64,000 nucleotides of DNA from Ligustrum vulgare (GCA_963555705.1 OY743181.1:29640513-29704512), one strand, 5' to 3'; positions 23,278 through 40,319 are shown, numbered from the stretch's first letter. The notes: a model not told the origin generated them from the sequence alone. Numbers and translations: made by a program.

Positions 23278-23300
23278 TTTTTGGCGCCGTTGCCGGGGAA
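23278..23300 (+). other. Athila primer-binding site (tRNA-Asp type)
   Basis: TTTTTGGCGCCGTTGCCGGG lies two bases inside the LTR and is complementary to the 3' end of plant tRNA-Asp. Confidence 0.88.
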
Positions 23301-23440
23301 TGTTTCTATTTAAATTAGATTTTAGTTGATATTAGTTTTGACTTTTAGTTACTTTTTTTTTCTTGTACGAATTTTCTTTTGTTTGGTTTTGTATAAGAAA
23401 TCTTCTAATTTCTTGTATTGTTCTAGGTTGTTAATTGCAC

Positions 23441-24965
23441 ATGCGTCGAAGTAGAAGTCTTGATCTAGTTGAAATAGATCCGGATATCGAGGGGACTTTT
23501 CGACGTAGGTTAAGGGAGCAACGGGAAGCTAGGAGACAACTTCTTGCTGGGATGGAAGGAGAAAGAGTTAACATCGAGCTTAATGCTCCAGCTACAATTC
23601 CAAGGGGTGGAATCCCACCCGGTTTTGTTCCTTAAGCAGCTAGAGCTCAAGAGCCCATTGTTAATGAAGAAGACATGCTTTTTGGAGATTTCATGAATCC
23701 TCCTATTGTCGAGAATCAATCAAGCATCGTCTATCCCTCCTACAATCATCCAAATTTTCAACTTCGGCCGGATGTAATCAATTTATTCTCCAACACCATC
23801 TCATTCTATGGGAGGACAGATGAAAATCCACATGCCCATGTGGTACGGTTCCTAGAGATATGTAGCAACTTCAACTATGAGGGTGTGAATGTGGAGGCAA
23901 TCCGGATGAGGTTATTTGTACATACATTGAAAGATAAAGCAATAGAATGGCTTGACACTTTGCCTCCGGGGAGTATCACGACTTGGGTGGAGTTTGTCCA
24001 AATGTTCACTACAAAATTTTTCCACCATCTAGAGTTGCTAAACTCAAGCATGATATTACTACATTTCAACAATTCGATATGGAGAGCTTTCATGAAGCTT
24101 GGGAGATATTCAAGGATATGCTTAGGAAGTGCCCAAATCATGGGATTACATTGGGGCAACAAGTCAACCACTTCTATGCCGGGATAATTCCTCCTTGCCG
24201 TTCAAATGTGGATTCATCATCTAATGGGTCTATCAAAACAAAGAGCATTCGAGAGGCTTATGATTTTTTTGAGATCATGAGTGAACAAAGTGCAATGTGG
24301 CCGGATAGAAGTGCACCAAGGAATTCTAGTGGTGCACGTGGGGGTGATGATTATGCACTTGTCTTGTCAAAGATTGATTCCTTAGCCAAGAAAGTGGAAG
24401 GGTTATCTACTTCAACCTCTCGGCCTGTCAACATGGTTCAAGCCCCTCCGTTATGTGATATATGTGGGGCTAATCACCAAAGCTCTATATGTCCATTGGT
24501 GGCAAGTGGTTCTTCATCTACCGAGCAAGTTGCTTATGCTCAAAATTTCCAACGTCAAGGATTCAATCCATATGCTCCTACATACAACCCCGGTTGGAAA
24601 AATCATCCTAATCTATCTTATAGCAACAATCATAATGTGTTGAATCCAAAGCCACAAGAGAAGAAAGAGGGATGGGAAGAGGCTATCACCAAGCTAGCAA
24701 ATCATCAATTGCAATATCAAGAACGCAATGATGCCTCTTTGAAAGATTTGGAGAAGCAAGTGGGTCAAATAGCTAAACTTCTCTCGGAAAGTCAACAAAG
24801 AGCTTTGCCTAGCAACACCGAGACAAATCCTAGGGATAATGTTCAAGCTATTACAACAAGGAGCGGGGTGCAATTTCCCGAGATCACGGCCCCACAACCA
24901 ACAACTCAATCAAACAAGGCTCCCATTGAAGAAAATGAGCCTATTCAAGCATCCAGAAAATTGTT
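23441..24965 (+). pseudogene. gag: Athila gag (capsid and zinc knuckle), broken
   Basis: Encodes the structural protein that forms the element's virus-like particle. From ATG 23441 the frame meets an in-frame TAA at 23633, continues in the same frame through the capsid region ('FYGRTDENPHAHVVRFLEIC', 'DTLPPGSITTW'), shifts frame near 24020, then continues ('SFHEAWEIFKDMLRKCPNHG') to a zinc knuckle CDICGANHQSSIC (about 24450-24490). A further shift near 24957 separates it from pol. No intact Gag can be made from this copy. Confidence 0.9.
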
Positions 24966-27900
24966 GAAGTGCCAAAGGAAAGTGAGCCGGACGCATCCAT
25001 ATCAAAGGCCCCAACACCGATCAAGGCTTATGTGCCTCCTATTCCCTTTCCTCAAAGGTTGCAAAAGCAAAAGCTCGACAGTCAATTTGGAAAATTTTTG
25101 GAAGTGTTCAAGAAGCTACACATCAACATTCCTTTCGCCGATGCATTAGCTCAAATGCCAAGCTATGCCAAGTTCATGAAGGATATTCTATCCAACAAAA
25201 GAAGGCTTGAAGAGCATGAGACTGTGATGGTAACTGAGGAATGTAGTGCCATCATTCAAAACAAGCTTCCTCCAAAAATTAAAGATCCAAGGACTTTTAT
25301 TATTCCATGCACTATTGGTGATGTTAATTTTAGTAAAGATTTATGTGATCTAGGTGCTAGCATTAACTTGATGCCTTTGTCCATTTTTAGGAAATTGGAA
25401 TTGGTGGAAGCGAAAGCAACCACCGTGTCTCTACAATTGGCGGATAGGTCCATCAAATATCCTCGGGGGATCATTGAGGATGTTCTTGTGAAGGTGGATA
25501 AATTTATCTTCCCGGCGGATTTCATTATTCTAGACATGGAGGAAGATCATGACATTCCAATCATATTGGGAAGGCCATTTCTAGCAACCGGGAGAGCACT
25601 TATTGATGTGCAAGAAGGGCAATTGATTTTGAGGGTGCAGGATGAACAAGTCACCTTCAATGTGTTGAAGGCCATTAAATATCCTTCGGAGTCAAATTCA
25701 TGCTTTCGGGTGGATGTAATTGATCATCTAGTGGTAAACTCCTTCAACCGTGGGATTTCTAAGGATCCATTGGAGTCGTGCATCGCCCACTCTTTGACTA
25801 TTGAGGATGATGATCATGAAGTCGAAAAAATGACTCATTACTTGGAGGCATCACCACAATATCAACACAAGAGGGCCCCCTACTTTGAGGAGTTGAAAAA
25901 GAGTTCTTCACCACCCCTACCATCTCTCGAGAAGGCACCTACCATCGAGCAAAAGCCTCTTCCTTCTCATTTGAGGTATGCTTACTTGGGGGAATCTTCT
26001 ACCCTTCCGGTCATTATTTCTAATTTATTGAATGAGGTGGAGGAAGACAAATTGCTTCGGGTATTGAGGGAGCACAAGGAGGCTATTGGATGGACCATCT
26101 CGGATATTCGAGGTATTTTCCCTTCGTTATGCATGCATAAAATCCTTATGGAGGATGATGTCAAACCTTCGGTGGAGCATCAACGTCGGTTAAATCCCAA
26201 CATGAAAGAAGTAGTAAGAGCCGAAGTGGTGAAGTGGCTTGATGCGGGTATTATCTATCCAATCTCGGATAGTGCATGGGTGAGCCCGGTACAGGTAGTG
26301 CCAAAGAAAGGAGGTGTTACCGTGGTGGAAAATGAAAATAATGAGCTTATTCCAACAAGGCCAGTGACGGGGTGGAGAGTTTGCATTGATTATCGCAAGC
26401 TCAACAATGCTACTAGGAAGGATCATTTTCCCCTTCCATTCATCGATCAAATGCTTGAATGATTGGCGGGTCACTCTCATTATTGCTTCCTAGATGGGTA
26501 TTCAGGCTATAATCAAATTCCTATAGCCCCAGAGGATCAAGAGAATACAACATTCACATGCCCATTCCAACCTTTGCATATAGGAGGATGCCCTTCGGTC
26601 TCTGCAATGCTCCTGCTCTTTCCAACGGTGCGTGATGACTATTTTCTCCGACATGGTGGAGAAATTTATTGAGGTATTTGTGGATGACTTCTCAGTTTTT
26701 GGTACTTCATTTGATGATTGTTTGAATAATTTGAGGATGGTGCTAAAAAGATGTGAGGACACCAACTTGGTTTTAAATTGGGAAAAATGCCATTTCATGG
26801 TTCGTGAGGGGATAGTTCTTGGACATCGGATTTCAAGTGAGGGATTGAGGTTGATAAGGAAAAAATTCAAGTTATCGAAAAATTACCTCCCTCAACCTCG
26901 GTAAAAGGTATAAGAAGCTTCTTGGAGCATGCGGGATTTTATAGGAAGTTTATCAAAGACTTCTCAAAAATCACGAAGCCACTGTGTTCATTACTTGAGA
27001 AGAGTACCACATATGATTTCTCTAAAGAGTGTCTTCAAGCTTTTAACACTCTTAAAGAGAAACTCATCACGGCACCTATTATTGTGGCTCCGGATTGGAG
27101 TTTACCCTTTGAGCTTATGTGTGATGCAAGTGATTATGCCGTGGGGGCGGTTTTGGGGCAAAGAAAGGACAAACTCTTGCATGTCATCTACTACGCTAGT
27201 AGAACCTTGACCGATGCTCAATTGAATTATACTACTACCGAGAAGGAAATGCTAGCGGTGGTTTTCGTCTTTGATAAGTTTCGGTCATATCTTATTGGCT
27301 CCAAGGTGATTGTGTATACCGACCACTCGGCCCTCAAGTATTTGTTGGCAAAGAAGGATGCCAAGCCGCGATTAATTAGATGGGTTCTTCTCCTCCAAGA
27401 GTTTGATTTGGAGATTCGTGACAAGAAGGGGATGGAGAATCTTGTAGTCGATCACTTATCTAGACTTGAGCAAACCAAGGAAATTTTGGATGAAGAGATA
27501 AGTGCGGTATTCCCGGATGAGCAAATTTTCCAAATCATGGATCTTCTACAAGCTACCAGTGTGCCATGGTATGCGGACCATGTGAATTTTCTTGCAAGTG
27601 GCATCACTCCCCCGAACCGCTCTTATCAACAAAGGCAGAAATTCTTTGCGGATATCAAGCACTATTCTTGGGATGACCCGTTGTTGTTCAAAAGGGGTCC
27701 GGATCAAATCATGAGAAGGTGTGTGCCTGAGGAGGAGATCGAGAAGATTCTTGAGAAATGTCACTCATCGCCTTATGGAGGCCATTTTGGTGCCGTGAAA
27801 ACTGCATCAAAGGTTCTTCAGTCGGGATTTTATTAGCCCACTTTGTTCAAGGATGCTCACACACTGGTGTCCAAATGTGATCGATGCCAACGCTTGGGTA

Positions 27901-28850
27901 ATATCTCTAACCGAAATGAAATGCCCTTAAATTCTATTTTAGAAGTGGAGATATTCGATGTTTGGGGTATTGATTTCATGGGACATTTTCCATCGTCCTT
28001 CTCTAATCAATACATTTTAGTTGCGGTAGACTATGTGTCAAAGTGGGTAGAAGCGGTGACACTCCTCACAAATGATGCTCGAGTGGTGGTGAATTTTTTA
28101 AAGAAAAATATTTTTACTCGTTATGGCACCGCTCGAGCTATCATTAGTGATGGAGGAAAACACTTTTGTAACCGCCTCTTCGACTCACTTTTGACCAAGT
28201 ATGGAGTCAAACATCGAATATCCACTCCTTATCATCCAAAAACAAGTGGGCAGGTTGAAATTTCAAATAGAGAATTGAAAAAGATCCTTGAAGTGACGGT
28301 GAATGCCTCGAGGAAAGATTGGTCCAAGAAATTGGATGATGCATTATGGGCATACCGCACCGCTTTCAAGACCCCCATTGGTATGTCTCCATTTCGACTC
28401 CTATTTGGTAAAGCATGTCATCTCCCGGTTGAGCTTGAGCACCGAGCATATTGGGCAACAAAAGTCTTGAATTTTGATATGGGGTTGGCCGGTGAGAAAA
28501 GACTACTCCAACTCAATGAGCTTGATGAATTCCGCCTTGAATCAAATGAAAATGCTCAGATTTACAAAGAGAAAACAAAGAGGTGGCATGACAAGAACAT
28601 TGTGAAGCGGGGCTTCCAAGTTGGGCAACAAGTACTTCTCTACAACTCAAGACTTCGATTGTTTCCCGGTAAACTCCGCTCTAGATGGTCGAGACCTTTC
28701 ACTATTGCTCAAATCTTCCCACATGGAGCGATCGAACTTTATCATGGAAGTAAAGGGAACTTCAAAGTAAATGGGCAACGCTTGAAGCCATACTTGGGGG
28801 GCAATTATGAAAATGAGAAGTCATCCATCCCTCTTGCGAACCCGGAGTAA
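24966..28850 (+). pseudogene. pol: Athila pol (protease, RT, RNase H, integrase), broken
   Basis: Domain order is as in Gypsy elements. Protease has 'DLGASINLMPLS' near 25350. RT has 'WRVCIDYRKLN' near 26375 and the catalytic 'FVDDFSVFG' near 26680. RNase H has '[13 protein letters not shown]' near 27120 and '[11 protein letters not shown]' near 27320. Integrase has a His/Cys finger near 27760-27890, 'GIDFMGHFP' near 27970, 'SDGGKHF' near 28150 and '[12 protein letters not shown]' near 28245 (D, D and E kept). Breaks are TGA at 26460-26462, frameshifts between about 26570 and 26640 and near 26860, and TAG at 27834-27836. Decay is moderate and the active-site residues survive. Confidence 0.93.
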
Positions 28851-30664
28851 TTGTATCAAAAAGTCGAGCTTACGACTTTAACCAAGCGCTTTTTGGGAGG
28901 CAACCCAAATTTCTACTCTTTTAATTACTTGCTGATATTTACTTATTGCATTTTTATTATGTCTAACTTGGTTAATCACCAACTTTTGTAGGGTCGAAAT
29001 TTTTGTTTTGAAATCCTAAGCAACCTTGTCCTCAACAAGTTTGGGGGAGATTTACGTATCAAGAGAATCAAAGCTTAGGTCAATTTGGAACATCATACAC
29101 GCATCAATCCGGGGAAGTTCCATCACCCATTTCTTCTCTTGTTATTATGCTATTGTCAACATTGAGGATAATGTTTGATTCAAGTTTGGGGGTGTTGAGA
29201 TCATGTTGCTTTATGAACATTTTACATTGCCTTGACGGGCCTTGATGTCTTGATGTTTGAAATTGTTTATTTTGTTGAGAATATTGACATGCTAGATAGC
29301 CTTTCCGGCTTTTAAGACTTTGATGTTTGAAATTGTTGTTAATTCATGAGTTATGACCAAATGCTACTTGTGTCTACTTTTACAAAATGCTTATCCATGC
29401 AAGATCATATTTATCTTGAGCACAATAGTCATGATTGATTGTTGGTGAAGTTTGGGAATTGTTGAAGGGTGAAGAGGTTAAAAGAGTAGATGAACTAGGT
29501 TGTGAGATTGTATATTTTATTTTTATCAACCTATCTAATGTTTCCCAAATCTCTAAATCTCTTGATCCGAATGTAAGATAAGTTTGGGGGTGGTCGACCC
29601 GGTAAAGGAGACGGCCTAGACGTGTGGTGATTCCATGCACGTGGAAGTAAATTTTTGTGTGGAGTGTCTTTCGCTAAGTATAAGCCAAGTAATGACCATA
29701 TGCTAGAGTTCTAAGCCCATTTTAAATTTTTGCATTGCATTACCCTATCTCGAAGCCTTTTTTGACTCGAGTAATTAAGCCCGTAGGAGTATCTTGAAAC
29801 TTGGTGCCTTAAGTTTGAAACTTGGGAGTCACCGGCCGAAAGCTCGCTACATGGGTCAATTAGAAAGCTTAATGAGTAGGGTACTCACACACACACTTGA
29901 AAAAAAAAACATTATCATTGCATTCGCTTAATAAGTCTACCCCACTTCGTAGCCTTTTTGACTTGAGTTAATAAGTCCGTAGGGGTATTTTGAAATCTGG
30001 TACCCTTTGATCTAAAAAACCGAGGAGCTGCCCACCTAAAGCTCGCTACATGGGTCAATTAGAAAGCTTAAGGGAGTGGGGAAGTCACGAGCAAACATCA
30101 TGTTAGTTTTTAGAAATCATGCATTTGTACTTGCATAAGGGCTTAGATTAATAGTGGGTTTGAATTGCTTAGTATAAACTTGAATGTCGAAGCACTCATT
30201 TAGTGGAGAGTCAGTGCATTTCTAGATTGTCGAAATCACCGGTAAAACGCACCCAAACTAGAGTGGAAAAAGAAAATAGTGATTTGAGAGTACCCTCTAG
30301 AATTCCATCCCGGGAGAGGAAAGAAAAATATTTATTGGGGGGTGAATGTCACGAGTGGGAAAGAAAAAGAATTGACCACTAATAGTGGGTAGTTTTGACT
30401 TGAAACCACTTTACTCATCAACATTCTCGAAACTAAATTGACAATTGAAAGTGACTTTGCACACACACACCGATCGAATATCGGATAAGTTAAACTTCTT
30501 TTTTGGTAACATTATTTGGAATTACACTTTTGAATTGATTATACAATTTTGCATTCATGAGTAATTTGCAAGTTATCTAACATTGTTGATCTATATTCCA
30601 TGTTACTTGATTGCACTAGTAGATAATTTTGCTCCAGACGAGCAAAAGCTCAAGTTTGGGGGTG
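28851..30664 (+). other. Athila 3' non-coding region
   Basis: No env-like frame. It contains a diverged tandem duplication sharing 'aaagctcgctacatgggtca' (29845 and 30040), and ends in the purine tract 'caagtttgggggtg' (30651-30664). Confidence 0.75.
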
Positions 30665-32253
30665 TGATAAGTGTGCTTTACACACTTATTTAGTTCCTAA
30701 ATTATGACAAATTGAGTAAATATCTACTTATAAATTGCGTTTATCTTGTACAATTAGGTACAAACTCAATTGGAAAGAAAATGGACAAGATTGGAGAGCA
30801 ATTGAGCTTAAAGAGGAGCACATTTGACGTTCACGGACCAAATTGAAAGAATCAAAAGGTTGAGGACTCAATTGCAACATCCCAAAAAGTTGAGGACCAA
30901 GGTCTACTACTCAAATTCAAGGATAAAACCACAAGAGAAAGCAAAATGATTGCTTAATTTATGAATTTGAGTGAAAATGGATCAATCGCATACAAAACAT
31001 GAAGTTTGGGACCAAAGTGCACAAGTGCCAAATGTTGAGGACTTGGGCTGCAAAATAAAAGTTGAGGGACTTGGAAACATTTTAAAATCTGTTTTATCAC
31101 TTTTCCACATATTTTTGTGCTTGGACACATCAATTAAGAGAAAAATAGAGTTTGGGGACTATTTTGCTCAACTTCCAAACCTCAAGGACCAAGGATGCAA
31201 TTTTCGGAACTTCCACTTGATAAAACCTGAATTGGACAGCAGCTGGGTCATTCTGTCTTCTTTTTCTTTCTTTTTTTCCCAGCAGCTGCCGTTTTCTTCT
31301 TGTTCTTCCTTTTTCTTTTGTTTTTTCTTTTCTTTTCTTTGTCTTTTCTTTTTCTTTTCTTTTACCTACTTGATAAATCTTAGGGAACAAATCAAGAGCA
31401 AGGAGAATATATCTAAAGTGATGAGATATTTGGGGAAATCATAGCCAAGCTTCAAAAGGGGTTTTATCTTTAACTTTGTATTTTTTCCATTATTTTGTCA
31501 AACTTGCAATGTATTGTTATAAATATTCTCATTTGTATCATTTATATAACATGGGTTAATTAATTGTGTTGAAATTTATGGTAGTAATTTAACCTAGTTT
31601 GGATTAGTTTTAATATTTTCTATTTGATGATTAAATGCTTATTTCATGTGTATTTGTTATTGAGATTATTCCATGTGTTTGATTGATCACCAAATATATG
31701 TTTTGTGGAGTGTACGATAATCGAGAGATATTGTGCATTTTAGACCAAATAATAAATGTTCTAGATTCTTGTTAAGGATAGAGATATACCTTAAACCCTA
31801 GATGATCCATTGAGCTATTTTCACAAAGAGTTAATGCAATCGATTGGGCTTTAATCGACATAGAGATATAGTAGGTTAAACTAATTGATTAGGGTTAATT
31901 TCACTCGAGAGAGGTAATTGGCTAAACTTGGAAAATCGGGTCTAACATTGTAAATGAGTAATTTGTTAATTTGCATGTTGAGAAATTAATTAGGCAACGG
32001 TTAAATGAAACCATGAATCCCAACTACATTTTCCCCCAAGACTTTCAAGTATTTTCATATTTCCATTTTTAGTAGACTCTTAGTTATTTTCCAAAATCCA
32101 TCTTTAATTGTGTGTTTTATTTGTTAAGATTAAATTAACTAAAGTGTAATTGAGTATACATTCCTCGTGGGATTAACAACCCGGACTCAAAAAAGTCCAC
32201 TTTATTACTTGTACGCGACCCGTGCGCTTGCAGTACACTATTTTGAGCGAATA
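30665..32253 (+). repeat. Athila 3' LTR
   Basis: 1589 bp, the same length as the 5' LTR. The final CA is mutated to TA. It is followed by CATAC. Confidence 0.93.
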
Positions 32254-32258
32254 CATAC

Positions 32259-33613
32259 TAATAATCAATTTGTTCCCAAGAATAATTAAGATTCTTCCCA
32301 ATAATACCATAATATTTATCTTCACTCATCGTTCAAAATATAACTTAACATTTCCCAATGTATGCATCAAATCATCACATAACTTCACGTATACCTTGAC
32401 ATCCAAGTAGTTGTGTACATCATCTTGTTCTTGAAATTGTGAAATAAGGAGAGTATTTCAGTAGAACTATATCCATTACAAAATAATTTTGCTTCGAATA
32501 AGCCAAAAAATGTCTCAATAGTCATTATCCCCTTTTATCATTTACTAAATCTCGCTTGTGGTGTAAATGAACTTGCAAGTCTAACATCAATTCCCTTAGT
32601 GGGTTGCTTACCATACCATGCTCTTAACTCAAAATGGTGAAATTCTCGGCAGAGTCTCCCTTGTAATTTGGACTTATCCAATCCGTAAGTATACTTCATA
32701 ACCAACAATAACAAATAACTCCACATTTGTCCCCAACAATTTAAATATTGACAACAATTCCAACACTTCAATACCATCAAAAATATCCCAGAAAATCAAT
32801 TCATAATTCCTCAACATAACAATTTCAAATAATTGTTTCCAATATCAATATCTCAAATCCTTCAATACATTAATTGGCTCAAATGACCACCCATTAGTCA
32901 TACTTATAAATATATGCCACAAATCATATTTCCAAAATTTAATCACAAGACCAAACTACATAATAAATTTCTCTCAAAATAGAGGAATAATTCACTTACT
33001 CAACACAATATCCATTACTTAATTCCCAATAACTAAGAACCAAATCTTTAAACCTCTAATTTCATAATTCTTCTCATAAAAGTCTCAATAAAATCATATT
33101 ACTTATAATCTCAACATCTCATCACAACTTCATAAAACTGGCTTGCTATTTCTCGTTTAGTCTAAACGATAGATATTTCGAAAATATTGTTTAATCATTT
33201 CTGTTGACTTCTCGTAAATGGTGTCATGTCTAAAATCAATTATGCAAAGTCCAGTTAGGGTTCATCATTTCTAAACTTGAGGACAAAAATTATTATAAAA
33301 TCATTCTTAAATCATATTATTCCCATTATGCTCAACACTCGTTCTCTTTCTTTTCTTTCTTTCTTTGTTTCTTATTATTTCGGATACAAATTTTCTAACT
33401 CTTTCTCATCTTCTCATTCTTTCTCATCTAAATCTCAAAACATTTTATTTCTCAAGTATCCGAAATAAATAAGATAAATATGCTGAACTTCTTTACCTTC
33501 AGAGTCAGCAGAAAGAATGATGGCAGTGACAAAAGTCGTCAAAACATTATTTATTATTACTTTTTTTAAAAAAAAAAATATCTTAGAAAATTTTGCAAGT
33601 CTACAGAAACGTA
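32259..33613 (-). other. Decayed 5' interior of the Tekay element
   Basis: No intact frame. The part at 32520-33420 aligns by eye, inverted, with 46200-47230 of the young Gypsy element. Homology stops near 32530, which corresponds to the edge of the LOG cassette in that element. This copy therefore represents the cassette-free arrangement. Confidence 0.6.
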
Positions 33614-33634
33614 GACCTTGCTCTGATACCAAGC
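33614..33634 (-). other. Primer-binding site of the Tekay element
   Basis: Minus strand reads TTGGTATCAGAGCAAGG next to the LTR, matching the 3' end of initiator tRNA-Met. Confidence 0.88.
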
Positions 33635-36387
<2,753 letters not shown>

Positions 36388-36538
36388 TAAGTAGTTGAGA
36401 ATCACATAATTTCTTCAAACCCAACAGTAAAAGATGCAAAATTAGACCCTTTTTTTTTTTTTTTACTTCAATGCTTAAAGCAGAGTCTTCAAAAGGCAAG
36501 TTCCTGATTCAAATTCAATAAAAGAGAAACTTTCAAAG

Positions 36539-36771
36539 TGTTGTAAAACTATCAAAATCTAACAAGAAATAGAGAGAAAGAGATGGAGATGGAGAGAATG
36601 AGAGAGAACTTCTCATTTGGTGTAATTTTACAAATGAAATGGCTCCTATTTATAGGAGTGAACAATGACGCAATCGTAATATGTAAATTTTACAGACCCA
36701 TAATAGTAATTGTCATTCATACCTAATTTTTACCTAATTTCTTACCTAATTTATAATAATATTTTATAACA
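36539..36771 (-). repeat. LTR, left copy, element copy 2
   Basis: 233 bp, starts TGTTGTAAAAC and ends TTTTATAACA. Diverged from the copy 1 LTR but sharing both ends and the 'ctatttatag' motif. Confidence 0.85.
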
Positions 36772-36810
36772 CTCCCCCTTGAATGACATATTACTCGTTT
36801 GCTCAATTGT

Positions 36811-37580
36811 CTGCCTCGTTAAAACCTTGCTAAGAAAACCCGATGGGATAAAACTTGAGCGAAGGAAAAAGATACAGCTGCTCCTCCTGATGTTGGCCAT
36901 CATTAATAATTGAGTCTAATATCCAAAATGACATCAATGATAAGTAGTACAAATCATGTACTGAAATTTGAAGTTCTGAAGTACTGAAGTGCTTCAGTGC
37001 TTTAGTTCTACCTTGTTAAAACCTTGTTAGTACAACCCAATGGACAAATTCTGAACGAAGGAAAAAAAGTACAGCCTCTGCCTCGTTAAAACCTTGTCAG
37101 GAAAACCTAGTAGGACAAAACCTGGACGAAGGAAAAAGAGTACAGCATGATTCTCCCCCTGAAGTGTGCAATCAAGTATTCTTGAACCTTTTGAATAATG
37201 ATATCATCTTTCGTCTGAAATATATATATATGAAAATCTTCTTGTGTGTAGCCGATATCATAACATTCTTCATAAGATGTCTATGATTTTCTTCATTTAT
37301 TGATATCATAACATTCTTCATAAGATGTCTATGATTTTCTTCATTTGTTGATATCATTCCAGCACAATTTAAAGAGAGAGCTTGTTGTTGAATTATTACT
37401 TGCAGATAGCTGTGACAATGTCTCAAAAACCTTGTTAGGAAAACCCTGTGGGACAAAACCTTAGCGAAGGGAAAAAGAATACATTATTCTCATTAATACG
37501 CCATAATTGCTGCCTCATTAAAAACCTTACTAGGAAAACCCTGTCGGACAAAACCTCAGCTAAGGGAAAAAGAGTGCAGC
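36811..37580 (-). repeat. Five-module array of element copy 2
   Basis: Modules of the kind listed at 1831-2660 occur near 36811, 37010, 37077, 37421 and 37508. An extra 57-bp tandem duplication ('cataagatgtctatgatttt') lies at 37256-37355 and is absent from copy 1. Confidence 0.7.
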
Positions 37581-39694
37581 GCGTATTTGTTCCCTTCATA
37601 GGAATATCACAACTATATTAATGCAATCTCAAATTATTTCATCAAACATATAGTTTGTGATAAGATTTTATAAATAGTTTATAACTCATTTATGAAGTCA
37701 TAGCTCATTTATGATGTATTGAACATGCTATACCAAACAATGTTTAGTTAGTTGACTGATTGCATTACTCAAATCTAGAATTGATTCACTTCTGGTGAAA
37801 CTATCAAAATCTAGAATTCACTTCTGATGAATAATTAAATATTCATTTTTAAATTCACTTCTGCTGAATATTCATTTTCGGTGGATAATACAATTTTGCA
37901 TATTGAAAATCAATTGCATGCCCAAATATTCAAATATAATAATAGTACACTCTAATTTCATTTTCAACATATTATATTATGGGGTCATATGTATCATTCT
38001 TCATATGATTTTATTTTAAGAATCACATTTCATTCTATAATGATACTATTCTGGGCAAATTGAATCTTTCAATGATTTATACATGTATGTTTTGCACTTT
38101 ATAAACTGCAATTTCTAATTTTCAGGAGTATAATCAATCATTGAAATTGATATCAATTTCGACATATAATCTATAATCATTTCCCTTGAAATCCCAACGT
38201 ACCGCGATCAACTGGTACATCAAAGAAAACTCCCAAAGTACCGAGATGAGAATCACACTTTTTGATCTCACTCATTGGTATATCAAAGAGTCCAAACTAG
38301 TGATCTAGATTATAGTCACATCCACCATATGTCATGCCAGTTCTTTGAAAAATTTCGCGCGACACGTCTTCTTTTACGACTGTGTAATATTTTTCATTTG
38401 TACAAATAACTACTGGCATTACACATTTAAGTGTTTTGGACTTCAGGTCCCATAACAATAATTCCTACATTGGGATTTTATACTTGGCCAAAGTATTATA
38501 ATTTCATCAACCTCATTTTAATAAGAGAGTTGTTTATGTACGCAATCGACTTATTTATCGATTCCATTTCATCTCAATATAACATAGAGAGATCTCTGTA
38601 TATGTTCTATTATCAGGTACCTGAGTCTCTTACATTTAATTATATCCCTTTTACTCACCATGAGTATTTAGCCTCAAATGGATCATTTCAATTATTCAAG
38701 AGATATTTGTTTTTGGAATCGATTGTCATTATGCTTCAGACATAATTACGCTTTAAGCTTGATCACGATTCATGCGTATTATTGTTTAATTTCCCCATAA
38801 TATTCAATAATCTTGTATTATATTAGTCGGCTAAAATGTCGCAACACATGTCATACGTAATTATGGATATAATCACAATCATATATCAAGTGCGTATTGT
38901 TGGAGTGTATATAGATATCCTACTTCTTAGAAATTATAAAGTTTCACAAGCAAATCTTTATTTCATCGTATTGACATGTTTGTATGTAGAATAGTGCTGC
39001 ATAAGAAATATTTATATTCAAGTTGTTCTCATAACAAATAACTTGAGGCTTTTAATCTGCTAAATCATTAGAAATATAATATTCTATTATCTCAACTAAT
39101 TCGTAAAATCGTTAATGACTTTAAGATATATTTATGCTAGCATTTATCACTTTGCTCGTAATATCATTACTTGAGCAAATAATCAGTCATTCATTTTCTT
39201 AGTGAGATAATTAATTTTCCTTTGAGAACAAGCAGCAATGATAACTTCTTAACCTGAACAATCTTCTGGTTCTTTAATGAATGACATTTTGCATTCTCAA
39301 TAAATCTCATTATTGAATTCGAATCTAACCAATCATTATAGAATTTCAGGTTCATCAAGATATTTCACTTGTACATATGTATGAACTTCTGGTTCAATAC
39401 AGTATTCATTTCATCAGTACGTATTTCTGTATAGTACAAATCAGTATACCTTTATTAGTGTACCGAAAAAATCAGGTACAATATCTAAGAAAATATCTCA
39501 TGTTCTCAATATTGTCACCAAATCTTCCCTTATATCGAAAAAGATAATGACGCATTATCTCATTGTTCCCACATTTTCAATAATTTATTCCATTATTTCT
39601 TGATGGAATCACTGACACATTGAGCCACCGCTCTTTTACGCGTTAAATAATGCATTTAAATAGATCGTTTGGGAAGAGATTAGATCCAAAAAAA

Positions 39695-40240
39695 ATGGAT
39701 GTTATATTATCAAATATCTACAAATACTACTCAAATCTTTCGATAAATGTTTTGAAAAAGATTTACCAAGTTCGACTCGAAAGATTGAGGCTGCTGATGG
39801 ATCAAGGTATCCCAGAAGATGTTCGTTGGTTGATCGAAGCAAAAGTTCGATTAGCTGGTGAATTACCAGATTCATTTTCTAAGCACAAGTCTGGCTTAAG
39901 TAAGAGTACTTTTGCAAAGAAGCGAAGAGCAAAAAGATTAAATAGTTGCTCCAAATGTGCTTGATGTACATGTAATACCCGTTGTAAGTCAGTAGGATAT
40001 TCATTCATAAATCGAGATGATAAGATAGACTTCATTAAGGGTGGACTGAGTAAGGAGTCATTGGATGATAACCGATTGACTCTTGAGACGCACCCTAGTG
40101 GGTATGTGCAGCGTGAGCTACTATCTTTATGGGCTAAATTCATCAGCGATAAAGACCGTTATAGTCTCAAAAATATAATAGCAAAAGATCATATTTGCTA
40201 GGCTGTTATAAATAATGATGTTTTGGGTACTCAACATTGA
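39695..40240 (+). pseudogene. Cassette gene 1, copy 2 (nonsense-inactivated)
   Basis: Same gene as 4779-5324, with high similarity and no frameshift. A TGA at 39962 falls just after the first two cysteines of the cluster, replacing a Trp codon. A second stop (TAG at about 40199) replaces a Gln codon near the C-terminus. The first cysteine of the CxxC pair is preceded by changed residues (NSCSKC instead of NGCYKC). An upstream in-frame ATG at 39650 exists, but the start conserved in all copies is 39695, 32 bases after TTTAAATAG (39655-39663). Confidence 0.85.
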
Positions 40241-40319
40241 TGCAAGGTAAATCAGTATATTGTGTGTATATATTTGCACATATATTTATAAAATATTTTC
40301 ATGTTTCATTTCTCGAGCA

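Larger units (their letters stand above)
21687..32253 (+). mobile_element. Athila-lineage Gypsy retrotransposon, nested in the Tekay element
   Basis: LTRs of 1589 bp each (21687-23275 and 30665-32253) with the duplication CATAC on both sides (21682-21686, 32254-32258). The primer site TGGCGCCGTTGCCGGGG (23282-23298) fits the 3' end of tRNA-Asp, as in Athila elements. Gag-pol is recognisable but broken. The purine tract AAGTTTGGGGGTG precedes the right LTR. The LTRs differ at a few dozen places, including TA instead of CA at the right end. There is no env-like frame in the 1.8 kb after pol. Confidence 0.93.

Noticed and set aside
29380..29640. 86-residue minus-strand frame considered as an antisense Athila gene or env
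   Set aside because: No transmembrane or env features and no support from composition; chance frame in the 3' non-coding region.
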